A stretch of DNA of 64,000 nt from Limnomonas spitsbergensis (taxonomy: Eukaryota; Chlorophyta; Chlorophyceae; Chlamydomonadales). Every line of letters begins with the position of its first letter. The stretch's first letter is position 1. The stretch covers positions 62,001-126,000 of the forward strand of contig JAYJMM010000087.1 in assembly GCA_037349105.1 (NCBI GenBank). Reading direction: 5' to 3'. The translations under genes and the position numbers were made by a program. Shown one piece after another: positions 11,501 to 23,500 of this stretch. The notes under the pieces were generated by a model. The model saw nothing but the letters and a program-made list of their open reading frames with translations. It was not told where the DNA came from and searched no databases.

Positions 11501-14500
11501 GTGTGTGTGTGGGGGGGGGTATTGTCTGTGGTGTAGCATGAGGGGGGTAGTTGTGTGTGTGGGGGGGTAGGTATTGTCTGTGGTGTAGCATGAGGGGGGT
11601 AGTGTTGTGTGTGTGGAGGGGGGGTAGTGTGTGTGTGTGGAGTGGTGGGGGTATTGTCTGTGGTGTAGCATGAGGGGGGTAGTGTGTGTGTGTGGAGGGG
11701 GGGTATTGTCTGTGTGTAGCATGAGGGGTGTAGTGTGTGTGTTGTGGAGGGGGGGTATTGTCTGTGGTGTAGCATGAGGGGGTAGTGTGTGTGTGTGGAG
11801 GGGGGGTATGTCTGTGGTGTAGCATGAGGGGGGGTAGTGTGTGGTTGTGTGGGGGGGGGGGGGTATTGTCTGTGGTGTAGCATGAGGGGGGTAGTGTGTG
11901 TGTGTGGGGGGGGGGTATTGTCTCTGTGGTGTAGCATGAGGGGGGTAGTGTGTGTGTGTGGAGGGGGGTATTGTCTGTGGTGTAGCATGAGGGGGTAGTG
12001 TGTGTGTGTGGAGGGGGGGGTATTGTCTGTGGTGTAGCATGAGGGGGGTAGTGTGTGTGTGTGGAGGGGGGGTATTGTCTGTGGTGTAGCATGAGGGGGG
12101 TAGTGTCGTGTGTGTGGGGGGGGGGTTATTGTCTGTGTGTAGCATGAGGGGGGTAGTGTGTGTGTGTGGGGGGGGGTATTGTCTGTGGTGTAGCATGAGG
12201 GGGGTAGTGTGTGTGTGTGGAGGGGGGTATTGTCTGTGGGTAGCATGAGGGGGGTAGTGTGTGTGTGTGGAGGGGGGTATTGTCTGTGGTGTAGCATGAG
12301 GGGGGTAGTGTGTGTGTGTGTGGGGGGGGTATTGTCTGTGGTGTAGCATGAGGGGGGTAGTGTGTGTGTGTGGGGGGGGGGGGGTATTGTCTGTGGTGTA
12401 GCAATGAGGGGGGTAGTGTGTGTGTGTGGGGGGGGGGGGTATTGTCTGTGGTGTAGCATGAGGGGGGTAGTGTGTGTGTGTGGGGGGGGGTATTGTCTGT
12501 GGTGTAGCATGAGGTTCGGTGGGTAGTGTGTGTGTGTGGAGGGTAGTGTGTGTGTGTTAGTGTGGAGGTTAGCTGTGTGTGGTGTGTGGAGGGGGGTATT
12601 GTCTGTGGTGTAGCATGAGGGGGGTAGTGTGTGTGTGTGGAGGGGGGGGTATTGTCTGTGGTGTAGCATGAGGGGGGTAGGGTGTGTGTGTGGAGGGGGG
12701 GGTATTGTCTGTGGTGTAGCATGAGGGGGGGTAGTGTGTGGTGTGGAGGGGGGGTATTGTCTGTGGTGTAGCATGAGGGGTGTAGTGTGTAGTGTGTGGA
12801 GGGGGGGGTATTGTCTGTGGTGTAGCATGAGGGGGGTAGGTGTGGGTGTTGGGGGGGGGTATGTTCTGTGGTGTAGCTATGAGGGGGGTAGTGTGTGTGT
12901 GTGGAGGGGGGGGTATTGGTCTGTGGTGTAGCATGAGGGGGGTAGTGTGTGTGTGTGGGGGGGGGGTATTGTCTGTGGTGTCGCATGAGGGGGGTAGTTG
13001 TGTGTGTGTGGAGGGGGGGTATTGTCTGTGGTGTAGCATGAGGGTGGGTAGTGGTGTGTGGTGGAGGGGGGGTTATTGTCTGTGGTGTAGCATGAGGGGG
13101 GTAGTGTTTTGTGTGGGGAGGGGGGGTATTTCTGTGGTGTATGCATGTGGGGGGGTAGTGTGTGTGTGTGGAGGGTGGGGTATTGTCTGTGGTGTAGCAT
13201 GAGGGGGGTAGTGTGTGTGTGTGGGGGGGGGTGATTGTCTGTGTTGTAGCATGAGGAGGGGTAGTGTGTGTGTTGGAAGGGGGGGGTATTGTCTGTGGTG
13301 TAGCATGAGTGGGGGTAGTGTGTGTGTGTGGAGGGGGGGGTATTGTCTGTGGTGTAGCATGGCGTGTGTGTAGTAGTGTTGTGTGTTGTGTGGGAGGGGG
13401 GTATTGTCTGTGGTGTAGCATGAGGGGGGTAGTGTGTGTGTGTGGAGGGGGGGTATTGTCTGTGGTGTAGCATGAGGGGGGTAGTGTGTGTGTGTGGAGT
13501 GGGGGGTATTGTCTGTGGTGTAGCATGAGGGGGGTAGTGTGTGTGTGTGGAGGGGGGGTATTGTCTGTTGGTGTAGCATGAGGGGGGTAGTGTGTGTGTG
13601 GGGGGGGGGGTATTGTCTGTGGTGTAGCATGAGGGGGTAGGGTGTGTGTGTGGAGGGGGGGTATTGTCTGTGGTGTAGCATGAGGGGGGTAGTGTGTGTG
13701 TGTGGGAGGGGGGGTATTGTCTGTGGTGTAGCATGAGGGGGGTAGTGTGTGTGTGTGGGGGGGGGTATTGTCTGTGGTGTAGCATGAGGGGGGTAGTGTG
13801 TGTGTGTGGAGGGGGGGTATTGTCTGTGGTGTAGCATGAGGGGGGTAGTGTGCGTGGTGTGTGTGGGGGGGGGGGTATTGTCTGTGGGTGTAGCATGAGG
13901 GGGGTAGTGTGTGTGTGTGGAGGGGGGGTATTGTCTGTGGTGTAGCATGAGGGGGGGGGTAGTGTGTGTGTGGGGAGGGGGGGGTATTGTCTGTGGTGTA
14001 GCATGAGGGGGGTAGTGTAGTGTGTGTGGGGGGGGTATTGTCTGTGGTGTAGCATGAGGGGGGGTAGTGTGTGTGTGTGGAGGGGGGGGTATTGTCTGTG
14101 GTGTAGCATGAGGGGGGTAGTGTGTGTGTGTGGGGTGGGGGGGGTATTGTCTGTGGTGTAGCATGAGGGGGGGTAGTGTGTGTGTGTGGAGGGGGGGGTA
14201 TTGTCTGTGGTGTAGCATGAGGGGGGGTAGTGTGTGTGTGTGTGGGGGGGGGTATTGTCTGTGGTTGTAGCATGAGGGGGGGTAGTGTGTGTGTGTGGAG
14301 GGGGGGTTATTGTCTGTGGTGTAGCATCGAGGGGGTAGTGGTGTGTGGTGGGGGGGGGGTAGTGTCTGTGGTGTAGCATGAGGGGGGGTATTGTCTGTGG
14401 TGTAGCTTCATATGAGGTGGGGTAGTGTTGTGGTGGGAGGGGGGGGTATTGTCTGCTGTGTGTTGTAGCATGAGGGGGGGTAGTGTGTGTGTGTGGAGGG

Positions 14501-17500
14501 GGGGGTATTGTCTGTGGTGTAGCCTGAGGAGGGGGTAGTGTGTGTGTGTGGAGGGGGGGTATTGTCTGTGGTTGTAGCATGAGGGGGGTAGTGTGTGTGT
14601 TGTGGAGGGGGGGGTATTGTCTGTGGTGTAGCATGAGGGGGGTTAGTGTGTGTGTGTGGAGGGGGGGGTATTGTCTGTGGTGTAGCATGAGGGGGGTAGT
14701 GTGTGTGTGTGGGGGGGGGGGTATTGTCTGTGGTGTAGCATGAGGTGGGTAGTGTGTGTGTGTGGAGGGGGGGTATTGTCTGTGGTGTAGCATGAGGGGG
14801 GTAGTGTGTGTGTGTGGAGGGGGGGGTATTGTCTGTGGTGTAGCATGAGGGGGGTAGTGTGTGTGTGTGGAGGGGGGTATGTCTGTGGTGTAGCATGAGG
14901 GGGTAGTGTGTGTGTGTGGAGGGGGGGTATTGTCTGTGGTGTAGCATGAGGGGGTAGTGTGTGTGTGTGGAGGGGGGTGGTATTGTCTGTGGTGTAGCAT
15001 GAGGGGGGTAGTGTGTGTTGTGTGGGGGGGGGGTATTGTCTGTGGTGTAGCATGAGGGGGGTAGTGTGTGTGTGTGGAGGGGGGGGGTATTGTCTGTGGT
15101 GTAGCATGAGGGGGGTAGTGTATGTGTGTGTGGAGGGGGGGGTATTGTCTGTGGTGTAGCATGAGGGGGGTAGTGTGTGTGTGTGGGGGGGGGGGTATTG
15201 TCTGTGGTGTAGCATGAGGGGGGTAGTGTGTGTGTGTGGGGGGGGGGTTATGTCTGTGTGTAGCATGAGGGGGGTAGTGTGTGTGGTGGAGGGGGGGTAT
15301 GTTGTGGGTGTAGCAATGAGGGGGTAGTGTGTGTGTGTGGAGGGGGGGTATTGTCTGTGGTGTAGCATGAGGGGGTGTAGTGGTGTGTGTGGGGGGGGGG
15401 GTATTGGTCTGTGGTGTAGCATGAGGGGGGGTTAGTGTGTGTGTGTGGAGGGGGGGGGTATGTCTGTGGTGTAGCATGAGGGGGGTAGTGCTGTGTGTGT
15501 GGAGGGGGGGTATTGTCTGTGGTGTAGCATGAGGGGGTAGTGTGTGTGTGTGGGAGGGGGGTATTGTCTGTGGTGTAGCATGAGGGGGGTAGTGTGTGTG
15601 TGTGGAGGGGGGGGTATTGTCTGTGGTTGTAGCATGAGGGGGGGTAGTCTAGTGTGTGTTGTGGAGGGGGTATTGTCTGCTGGTGTTGTAGCATTGAGGG
15701 GGGTAAGTGTGTGTGTGTGGGAGGGGTATTGTCGTGGTTGTAGCATGAGGGGGTAGTGTGTGTGTGGATGGGGTATTGTCTGTGGTGTAGCATGCGGGGG
15801 TTAGTGTGTGTGAGTGGAGGGGGGGTATTGTCTGTGGTGTAGCATTGAGGGGGGTAGGTGTTCTGTGTGTGAGGGGGGGGGTATTGTCTGTGGTGTAGCA
15901 TGAGGGGGGTAGTGTGTGTGTGTGGAGGGGGGGTATGTCGTGTGTGTAGCAGAGGGGGGTAGTGTGTGTGTGTGGCGGGGGGGGGTATTGTCTGTGGTGT
16001 AGCATGAGGGGGGTAGTGGTGTGTGTGTGGAGGGGGGGGTATTGTCTGTGGTGTAGCATGAGGGGGTAGTGTGTGTGTGTGGGGGGGGGGTATTGTCTGT
16101 GGTTGTAGCATGAGGGGGTAGTGGTGTGTGTGGAGGGGGGGGTATTGTCTGTGGTGTAGCATGAGGGGGGTAGTGTGTGTGTGTGGAGGGGGTGGGTATT
16201 GTCTGTGGTGTAGCATGAGGGGGGTAGTGTGTGTGTTGGAGGGGGGGTATTGTCTGTGGTGTAGCATGAGGGGGGTAGTGTGTGTGTGTGGAGGGGGGGG
16301 TATTGTCTGTGGTGTAGCATGAGGGGGGTAGTGTGTGTGTGTGGAGGGGGGGGTATTGTCTGTGGTGTAGCATGAGGGGGGTAGTGTGTGTGTGTGGAGG
16401 GGGGGGTATTGTCTGTGGTGTAGCATGAGGGGGGTAGTGTGTGTGTGTGGGGGGGGGGTATTGTCTGTGGTGTAGCATGAGGGGGTAGTGTTTGTGTGTG
16501 TGTGGAGGGGGGGTATTGTCTGTGGTGTAGCATGAGGGGGGTTAGTGTGTGTGTGTGGAGGGGGGGTATTGTCTGTGGTGTAGCATGAGGGGGGTAGTGT
16601 GTGTGTGTGAGGGGGGGGTATTGTCTGTGGTGTAGCATGAGGGGGGTAGTGTGTGTGTGTGGGAGGGGGGGTATTGTCTGTGTGTAGCATGAGGGGGGGT
16701 AGGTGTTGTGTGTGGAGGGGGGGTATTGTCTGTGGTGTAGCATGAGGGGGTAGTGTGTGTGTGTGGAGGGGGGGTATTGTCTGTGGTTTAGCATGAGGGG
16801 GTAGTGTGTGTGTGTGGGAGGGGGGGTATTGTCTGTGGTTGTAGCATGAGGGGGGTAGTGTGTGTGTGTGGGGGGGGGTATTGTCTGTGGTGTAGCATGA
16901 GGGGGGTAGTGTTGTGTGTGTGGGGGGGGGTATTGTCTGTGGTGTAGCATGAGGGGGGTAGTGTGTGTGTGTGGGGGGGGGGGTATTGTCTTGTGGTGTA
17001 GCATGAGGGGGGTAGTGTGTGTGTGTGGAGGGGGGGGTATTGTCTGTGGTGTAGCATGGAGGGGGGTAGTTGTCGTGTGTGTGGAGGGGGGGTATTGTCT
17101 GTGGTGTAGCATGAGGGGGGTAGTGTGTGTGTGTGGGGGGGGGTGTATTGTCTGTGGTTGTAGCATGAGGGGGGTAGTGTGTGTGTGTGGAGGGGGGTAT
17201 TGTCTGTGGTGTAGCATGAGGGGGGTAGTGTGTGTGTGTGGAGGGGGGGTATTGTCTGTGGTGTAGCATGAGGGGGTAGTGTGTGTGTGTGGAGGGGGGG
17301 GTATTGGTCTGTGGTGTAGCCTGAGGGGTGGTAGTGTGTGTGTGATGGAGGGGGGGGTATTGTCTGTGGTTTAGCATGAGGGGTAGTGTGTGTGTGTGGA
17401 CGGGGGGGTATTGTCTGTGGTGTAGATGAGTGGGGGTAGTGTGTGTGTGTGGAGGGGGGTCTTGTCTGTGGTGATAGCATGAGGGGGGTAGTGTGTGTGT

Positions 17501-20500
17501 GTGGAGGGGGGTGGGTATTTGCTCTGTGGTGTTAGGCAATTGAGGGGGTAGTGTGTGTGTGTGGAGGGGGGGTATTGTCTGTGGTGTAGCATGAGGGGGG
17601 TAGTGTGTGTGGGTGGGGGATGTCTGGGCCATGAGGGGGTTAGTGGGTGTGTGGGGGTATTGTCTGTGGTGTAGCATGAGGGGTAGTTTTGTGTGTGTGT
17701 GGAGGGGGGGTATCAAACCTTGTCTGTGGTGTAGCATGAGGGGGTGAGCTGTGTGTGTTGTGGAGGGGGGGTATTGTCTGTGGTGTTAGCCTGAGGGGGG
17801 TAGTGTGTCAGTGTGTGGAGGGGGGGTATTGTCTGTGGTGTAGCATGAGGGGGGTAGTGTGTGTGTGTGGGGGGTGGGGTATTGTCTGTGGTGTAGCATG
17901 AGGGGGGTAGTGTGTGTGTGTGGGGGGGGGGGGGTATTGTCTGTGGTGTAGCATGAGGGGGGTAGTGTGTGTGTGTGGGGGGGGGGGGTATTGTCTGTGG
18001 TGTAGCATGAGGGGGGTAGTGTGTGTGTGTGGAGGGGGGGGTTATTGTCTGTGGTGTAGCATGAGGGGGGTAGTGTGTGTGTGTGGGGGGGGGGTATTGT
18101 CTGTGGTGTAGCATGAGGGGGGGTAGTGTGTGTGTGTGGGGGGGGGGGTATTGTCTGTGGTGTAGCATGAGGGGGGTAGTGTGTGTGTGGGGGGGGGGGG
18201 GTATTGTCTGTGGTGTAGCATGAGGGGGGGTAGTGTGTGTGTGTGGAGGGGGGGGTATTGTCTGTGGTGTAGCATGAGGGGGGTAGTGTGTGTGTGTGGA
18301 GGGGGGGGTATTGTCTGTGGTGTAGCATGAGGGGGGTAGTGTGTGTGTGTGGAGGGGGGGTATTGTCTGTGGTGTAGCATGAGGGGGGTAGTGTGTGTGT
18401 GTGGGGGGGGGGGTATTGTCTGTGGTGTAGCATGAGGGGGGTAGTGTGTGTGTGTGGAGGGGGGGGTATTGTCTGTGGTGTAGCATGAGGGGGGGTAGTG
18501 TGTGTGTGTGGAGGGGGGGGTATTGTCTGTGGTGTAGCATGAGGGGGGTTAGTGTGTGTGTGTGGGGGGGGGGTATTGTCTGTGGTGTAGCATGAGGGGG
18601 GTAGTGTGTGTGTGTGGAGGGGGGGGTATTGTCTGTGGTGTAGCATGAGGGGGGTAGTGTGTGTGTGTGGAGGGGGGGGTATTGTCTGTGGTGTAGCATG
18701 AGGGGGGTAGTGTGTGTGTGTGGGGGGGGGGTATTGTCTGTGGTGTAGCATGAGGGGGGTAGTGTGTGTGTGTGGGGGGTAGTGTGTGTGTGTGGGGGGT
18801 AGTGTGTGTGTGTGGGGGGTAGTGTGTGTGTGTGGGGGGTAGTGTGTGTGTGTGGAGGGGGGGTATTGTCTGTGGTGTAGCATGAGGGGGGTAGTGTGTG
18901 TGTGTGGGGGGGGGTATTGTCTGTGGTGTAGCATGAGGGGGGTAGTGTGTGTGTGTGGGGGGGTGAAGCCTAGCAAGCTATCCTAAACCCTGCACCTGAC
19001 GCCAAGTGGAGGCAAGGTCCAGGGTGCTCATGGAGAAGGAGCAGAGGCTGGGAAAGGTGTGTGTGGGGGGGGTAGTGTGTGGGGAAAAGTGTGTGTGGGG
19101 TAGGGGGTTCGGGGTAGTGTGTGGGGGTAGGGTCAGGGGGAAGTGTGTGGGGGGTAGGGTGTTCGGGGTAGTGTGTGGGGGTAGGGTCAGGGGGAAGTGT
19201 GTGGGGGTAGTGTGGCTTTCATGATACGTTTGTAATTGCCCCCCCCCCTTTCATAAGCAGGATCTAAGTGAGCGGGAGGGTGTGGTTCAAGGTGGGAAGG
19301 TGGATTCCTTAATCCACGCCTCAGGGTATTGATTTCTTATATAATTGCCCCCCCCCCCTTCGTACGCAGGATCTGAGCGAACGGGAGGGTGTGGTGCAAG
19401 GTGGGGAGGCGCGGCTGCGTAGCCTGCAGTCTCTGGCGGAGTCTCGGGAGCGTGAGGTGGAGGGCCGGGAGAGGACACTGCAGGAGCTGCAGCAGGTGGG
19501 TGGGGGGTATCCAGATACAACTCAGGTACCACTCAGCTACAACCTAGCTACATGCCAGGTACCACTCAGCTACAGGTCAGGTACCACTCAGCTACATATC
19601 AGCTACAAGTCAGGGAGAGGACACTGCAGGAGCTGCAGCAGGTGGGTGGGGGGGATTCAGATACAAGTCAGGTACCACTCAGCTACAGATCAGCTACAAG
19701 TCAGGGAGAGGACACTGCAGGAGCTGCAGCAGGTGGGTGGGGGGGATTCAGATACAAGTCAGGTACCACTCAGCTACAGATCAGCTACAAGTCAGGGAGA
19801 GGACACTGCAGGAGCTGCAGCAGGTGGGTGGGGGGGATTCACATACAAGTCAGGTACCACTCAGCTACAGATCAGGTACCACGCATCTACAGTTAAGCTA
19901 CAACTCAGGGAGAGGATCCTGCAGGACCTGCAGCAGGTGAGTGGGGGGATTCAGATACAACTCATCTACTAATCAGCTACAGTTCGGCTACAATTCAGGG
20001 ATAGGACCCCGAAGGACATGGACAGTGGGAGCTGAAGGTGGTAAGGCAGAGCTCAGCTACTGCTCGGCCACAGTTCAGCTACTATGCGGGTGCAATTCAG
20101 GGGTAGGACTCCAAATGGCAACGCGGGAGCTTAAGGTGGTGAGAGGGCTGAATTCAGGTACTAATCAGCTATCATTCCGCCGCAGTTCAGGTACAATCCA
20201 GGGATTAAACGCTGTGGGAGTCACAGGAGGTGACGTCGGAATTCAGCTACAAGTCAGCTACAGTCCAGTTACAACTCAGCTACAATTCACGCTGAGCCTC
20301 CCCCCTCCCCCTCCCACACACCTTGCTACCCATCCTGACCTTGTAGACTAAACCGAGCAGACCAGTCTGTCCTCCCCGTCCACTATTTCCTTTTGTTAGC
20401 TACAACTCGGCTACAATTCACGCTGAGCCTCCCCCCACCTTATTTCCCATTGTTGCCTTGTAGACTTACCCCCGAGCGCACCAGACTGCCCCCCCTTTAT

Positions 20501-23500
20501 TTTCTTTTGTCAAACATCCCCTCCCCTCCCCCCCGCCGCCCTTCACAGACCCTGATTCAGATTTGTAGGCGGCCTCACAGGAGCAGCATGCGTAACCTAT
20601 TATTGCCTCTCCTCCCTCCTCCCCTCCACTGCTCCCTTTAATGCCCCCCCACCCTCTTTGTCCCTCCTCCCCATCCCCCTGCACTATTTAATTTGACCCC
20701 CCCCCCCCCCCCCCCGCCCCCCACTGAGCCCAATGCAGCTGTGTAGGGAGCCTCACAGGAGCGTCAGGCCGCCGCTCGCCTGCAGGCCGATGCTAGGCGC
20801 ACAAACCCTAAACCATTAACCCTGACCCCATTTTGCCTTTGTGTAGACAGCCTCTCAGGAGCGTCAGGCCGCCGCTCGCCTGCAGGCCGATGCCAGGCGC
20901 ACAAAGAGTGAGGCGGAGATGGTGCGAGAGGAGGCCATGCAGCTACAGGTGACATGACAAGCTGGGTGGGGGTGGGTGGGGTAGGAGGGGGAGTGTGTGT
21001 GTGTGTTTGTGGGCGGGGGGGGGGGGGGGGTAGGAGGTGGTGTGTGGGTAGGAGGTGGAAAGTGATGTCAGGCACACAAGGAGTGAGGCGGAGATGGTGC
21101 GAGAGGAGGCCATGCAGCTACAGGTGACATGACAAGCTGGGTGGGGGGGGGTGGGGTAGGAGGTGTGTGGGGGGGTGGGGGGGGGTAGGAGGTGGTGTGT
21201 GTGGGAGGAGGTGGTGTGGGGGAGGGGAGGTGGTGTGGGGGGGAGGGGAGGTGTGGGGGGGGGGAGGTGGGAGGTAGGGGGGGGGGGATGCGGGAGGTGT
21301 GGGGGGAGGTGTGGGCGTGTGTGTGTGTGGGGGGGGGGGGGAGGTGATGCACTTGCAGGTGAGACGTGGTCTGCGCGGAGGCTGTCTGGTGGTGTGACGG
21401 GGGGGGGGGGGGGGGCTAGTAAAGCCAGTGGTGCAGAGAAAGGGATGCAGATGCTGGTGAGATCTTACGAGCGTGGGTGATCAGTGGTGGTGGTGGGTGT
21501 GCAGTGTGGTGGTGGTGGTGGGGGGAGGGGACTTATGGGGTATATGGTGTGAGAGGAAGAGATGCAGATGCTGGTGATATCTGGGCAGGGTGGTGGTGTG
21601 TGAGAGGTGTGCAGTGGTATGGTCGTGCAACTCGAGGAGGGACGGGTGTGTGGAATGGGGCCAACAGTGGGAATAGGAGGTGCAGAGGTGGTGTGTGTGT
21701 GTGTGTCAATAATTTACATCTCAAACTTTTAATTTAGGGATCCTTGGAAGGGCGTGCGGCGCGCATCAAGGAGGCTGAGGCGAGTGGAGCCGTGGCGCAG
21801 AGTCAAGCCACCTCGGCCGCAGCCGCTGCCGCTGTCGCCGCAGCAGCGGTGACTGCTCGCGAGGCGCGGGCGGATCAGCTGGAGGCGGCCTTGGTGGTGA
21901 GGGAGCGCCAGGTGTGTGTGTTTTAGGGTTAAAGGGGTTAGGGTTCGGATATCTATGCAGTTTCAGGGTGTGGGGAGGTCTGGGCAGATCTGGGGAGGTC
22001 TGGGCAGATCCAGGGGAGATCTGGGCAGAACCGGGGAGATCTGGGCAAATCCGGGGAGGATTTGGCAGATCCGGGGAGATCTTGGCAGATCTGGGGATGA
22101 CTGGGCAGATCCGGGGAGGTCTGGGCAGATCCGGGGAGATCTGGGCAGATTCGGGGAAATATTGGCAGATCCGGGGTGATCTTGGCAGATCCGGAGAGGA
22201 ATTTGGCAGATCCGGGGATGATTGGGCGGATCCGGATAGATCTTGGCAGATCCGGGGAGGATTTGGCAGATCCGGGAAAATCTTGGCAGATCCGGGGAGG
22301 TTCCATCTTTGTTGACCCATACACGATTTGTTTGATGTTGCTTTTTGAAGTAGCATCTCTTTACCGTAGATTCGAATAGCCTTCCCTCATAATTAATGTT
22401 GTTTGCCTTCCCTCATAATTAATGTTGTTTGGGGGTGAGACTTATGCCTGAGGGATACATCAAATATTCATTATTTGGGGTGAGGGGCGCGAATATTTAA
22501 ATATTAATAAGATCGAAAATCGCTGTCCTCGAGGCCCCTGTCGCCACCGCCTGTCGCCGTTCATTCGACGTCTGGTACAACGGGTACCGCATTTTCGAAC
22601 GTACCGGTACAAGACCCGAGCTTTCAAGCGTTGCTCGTAAAGAGGCTGCAAGTTCGAGGTCTAGCGTGATGGCTCAAGATGTCATAGTGTCTGCTCTCTT
22701 ATTTCGATCTCTCTTCAGACCTGGGTTCTTATTTCGATCTCATGTGATGGCCTTATTATTGGCCTTCTGGTTTCGATCTCTCATCTGGTCAGCCCTCTTA
22801 TTTCGATCTCTCTCCGACACGTGTTCTTATTTCGATCTCATGTGATGGCCTTCTGGTTTCGATCTCTCATCTGATATGCTCCCTTGGGGGTCGTGCCCCC
22901 CTTGAAAGGCCAGCCTGACATGGACCCAGCCTTCATATGATGGCTGAGGAGCCTGGGCTGGGGCCGGCACCCACTGCTTACGAGGGCACGCGCATGGCGG
23001 GTCGGCTGTTGAAAGAGCTAGATGCACAAACAGGGGCTCAGAGCAGTGTCTGAGGGGGGCATGCGAAAGAGCAAGGGGTGCTGTAAGTGTGTCTTCAAGG
23101 GCTGCTACTCTGTTTAGTGCAAGCGTTCTACTCAATTGTTTCGGTAGTGCCGGTACTATATCTGCATAGACATCGATGGGAGGCAGACCTGCATGTTGTA
23201 CCGGTACCATGTTGAGGTTCATCAGTGTTGTCGAGTGTCCTTCGATGATTATTTCTCTGTTGATTTTGGTTGTTGAACTGTATGTAATACTTGGCAGCTG
23301 TGAGGCTTTTAACACTGCTCTTATGCAAATTTCGGTGCCGAGGGAACGGATTAAAAAACAAATCTGCCCAGAGGGCAACATTAAACAATTGTATTTGCCC
23401 CGAGGGCAGCATTAAAAGTAATAATTAATTGTTACCCGAGGGAAGGCAAATCAAATCTACGGTAGTGTCGTTTTTCACATTATTTCTTTAATGTCGTTTT

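Noticed and set aside
19261..19292. Alternative W5 exon at the first acceptor
   Set aside because: Only the head matches. A donor-like GTGGGA after 31 nt would break the frame, and the second copy is complete.
22550..22660. Possible tRNA-like segment in the 1.1-kb element
   Set aside because: No cloverleaf with an anticodon arm and conserved T-arm could be folded by eye.
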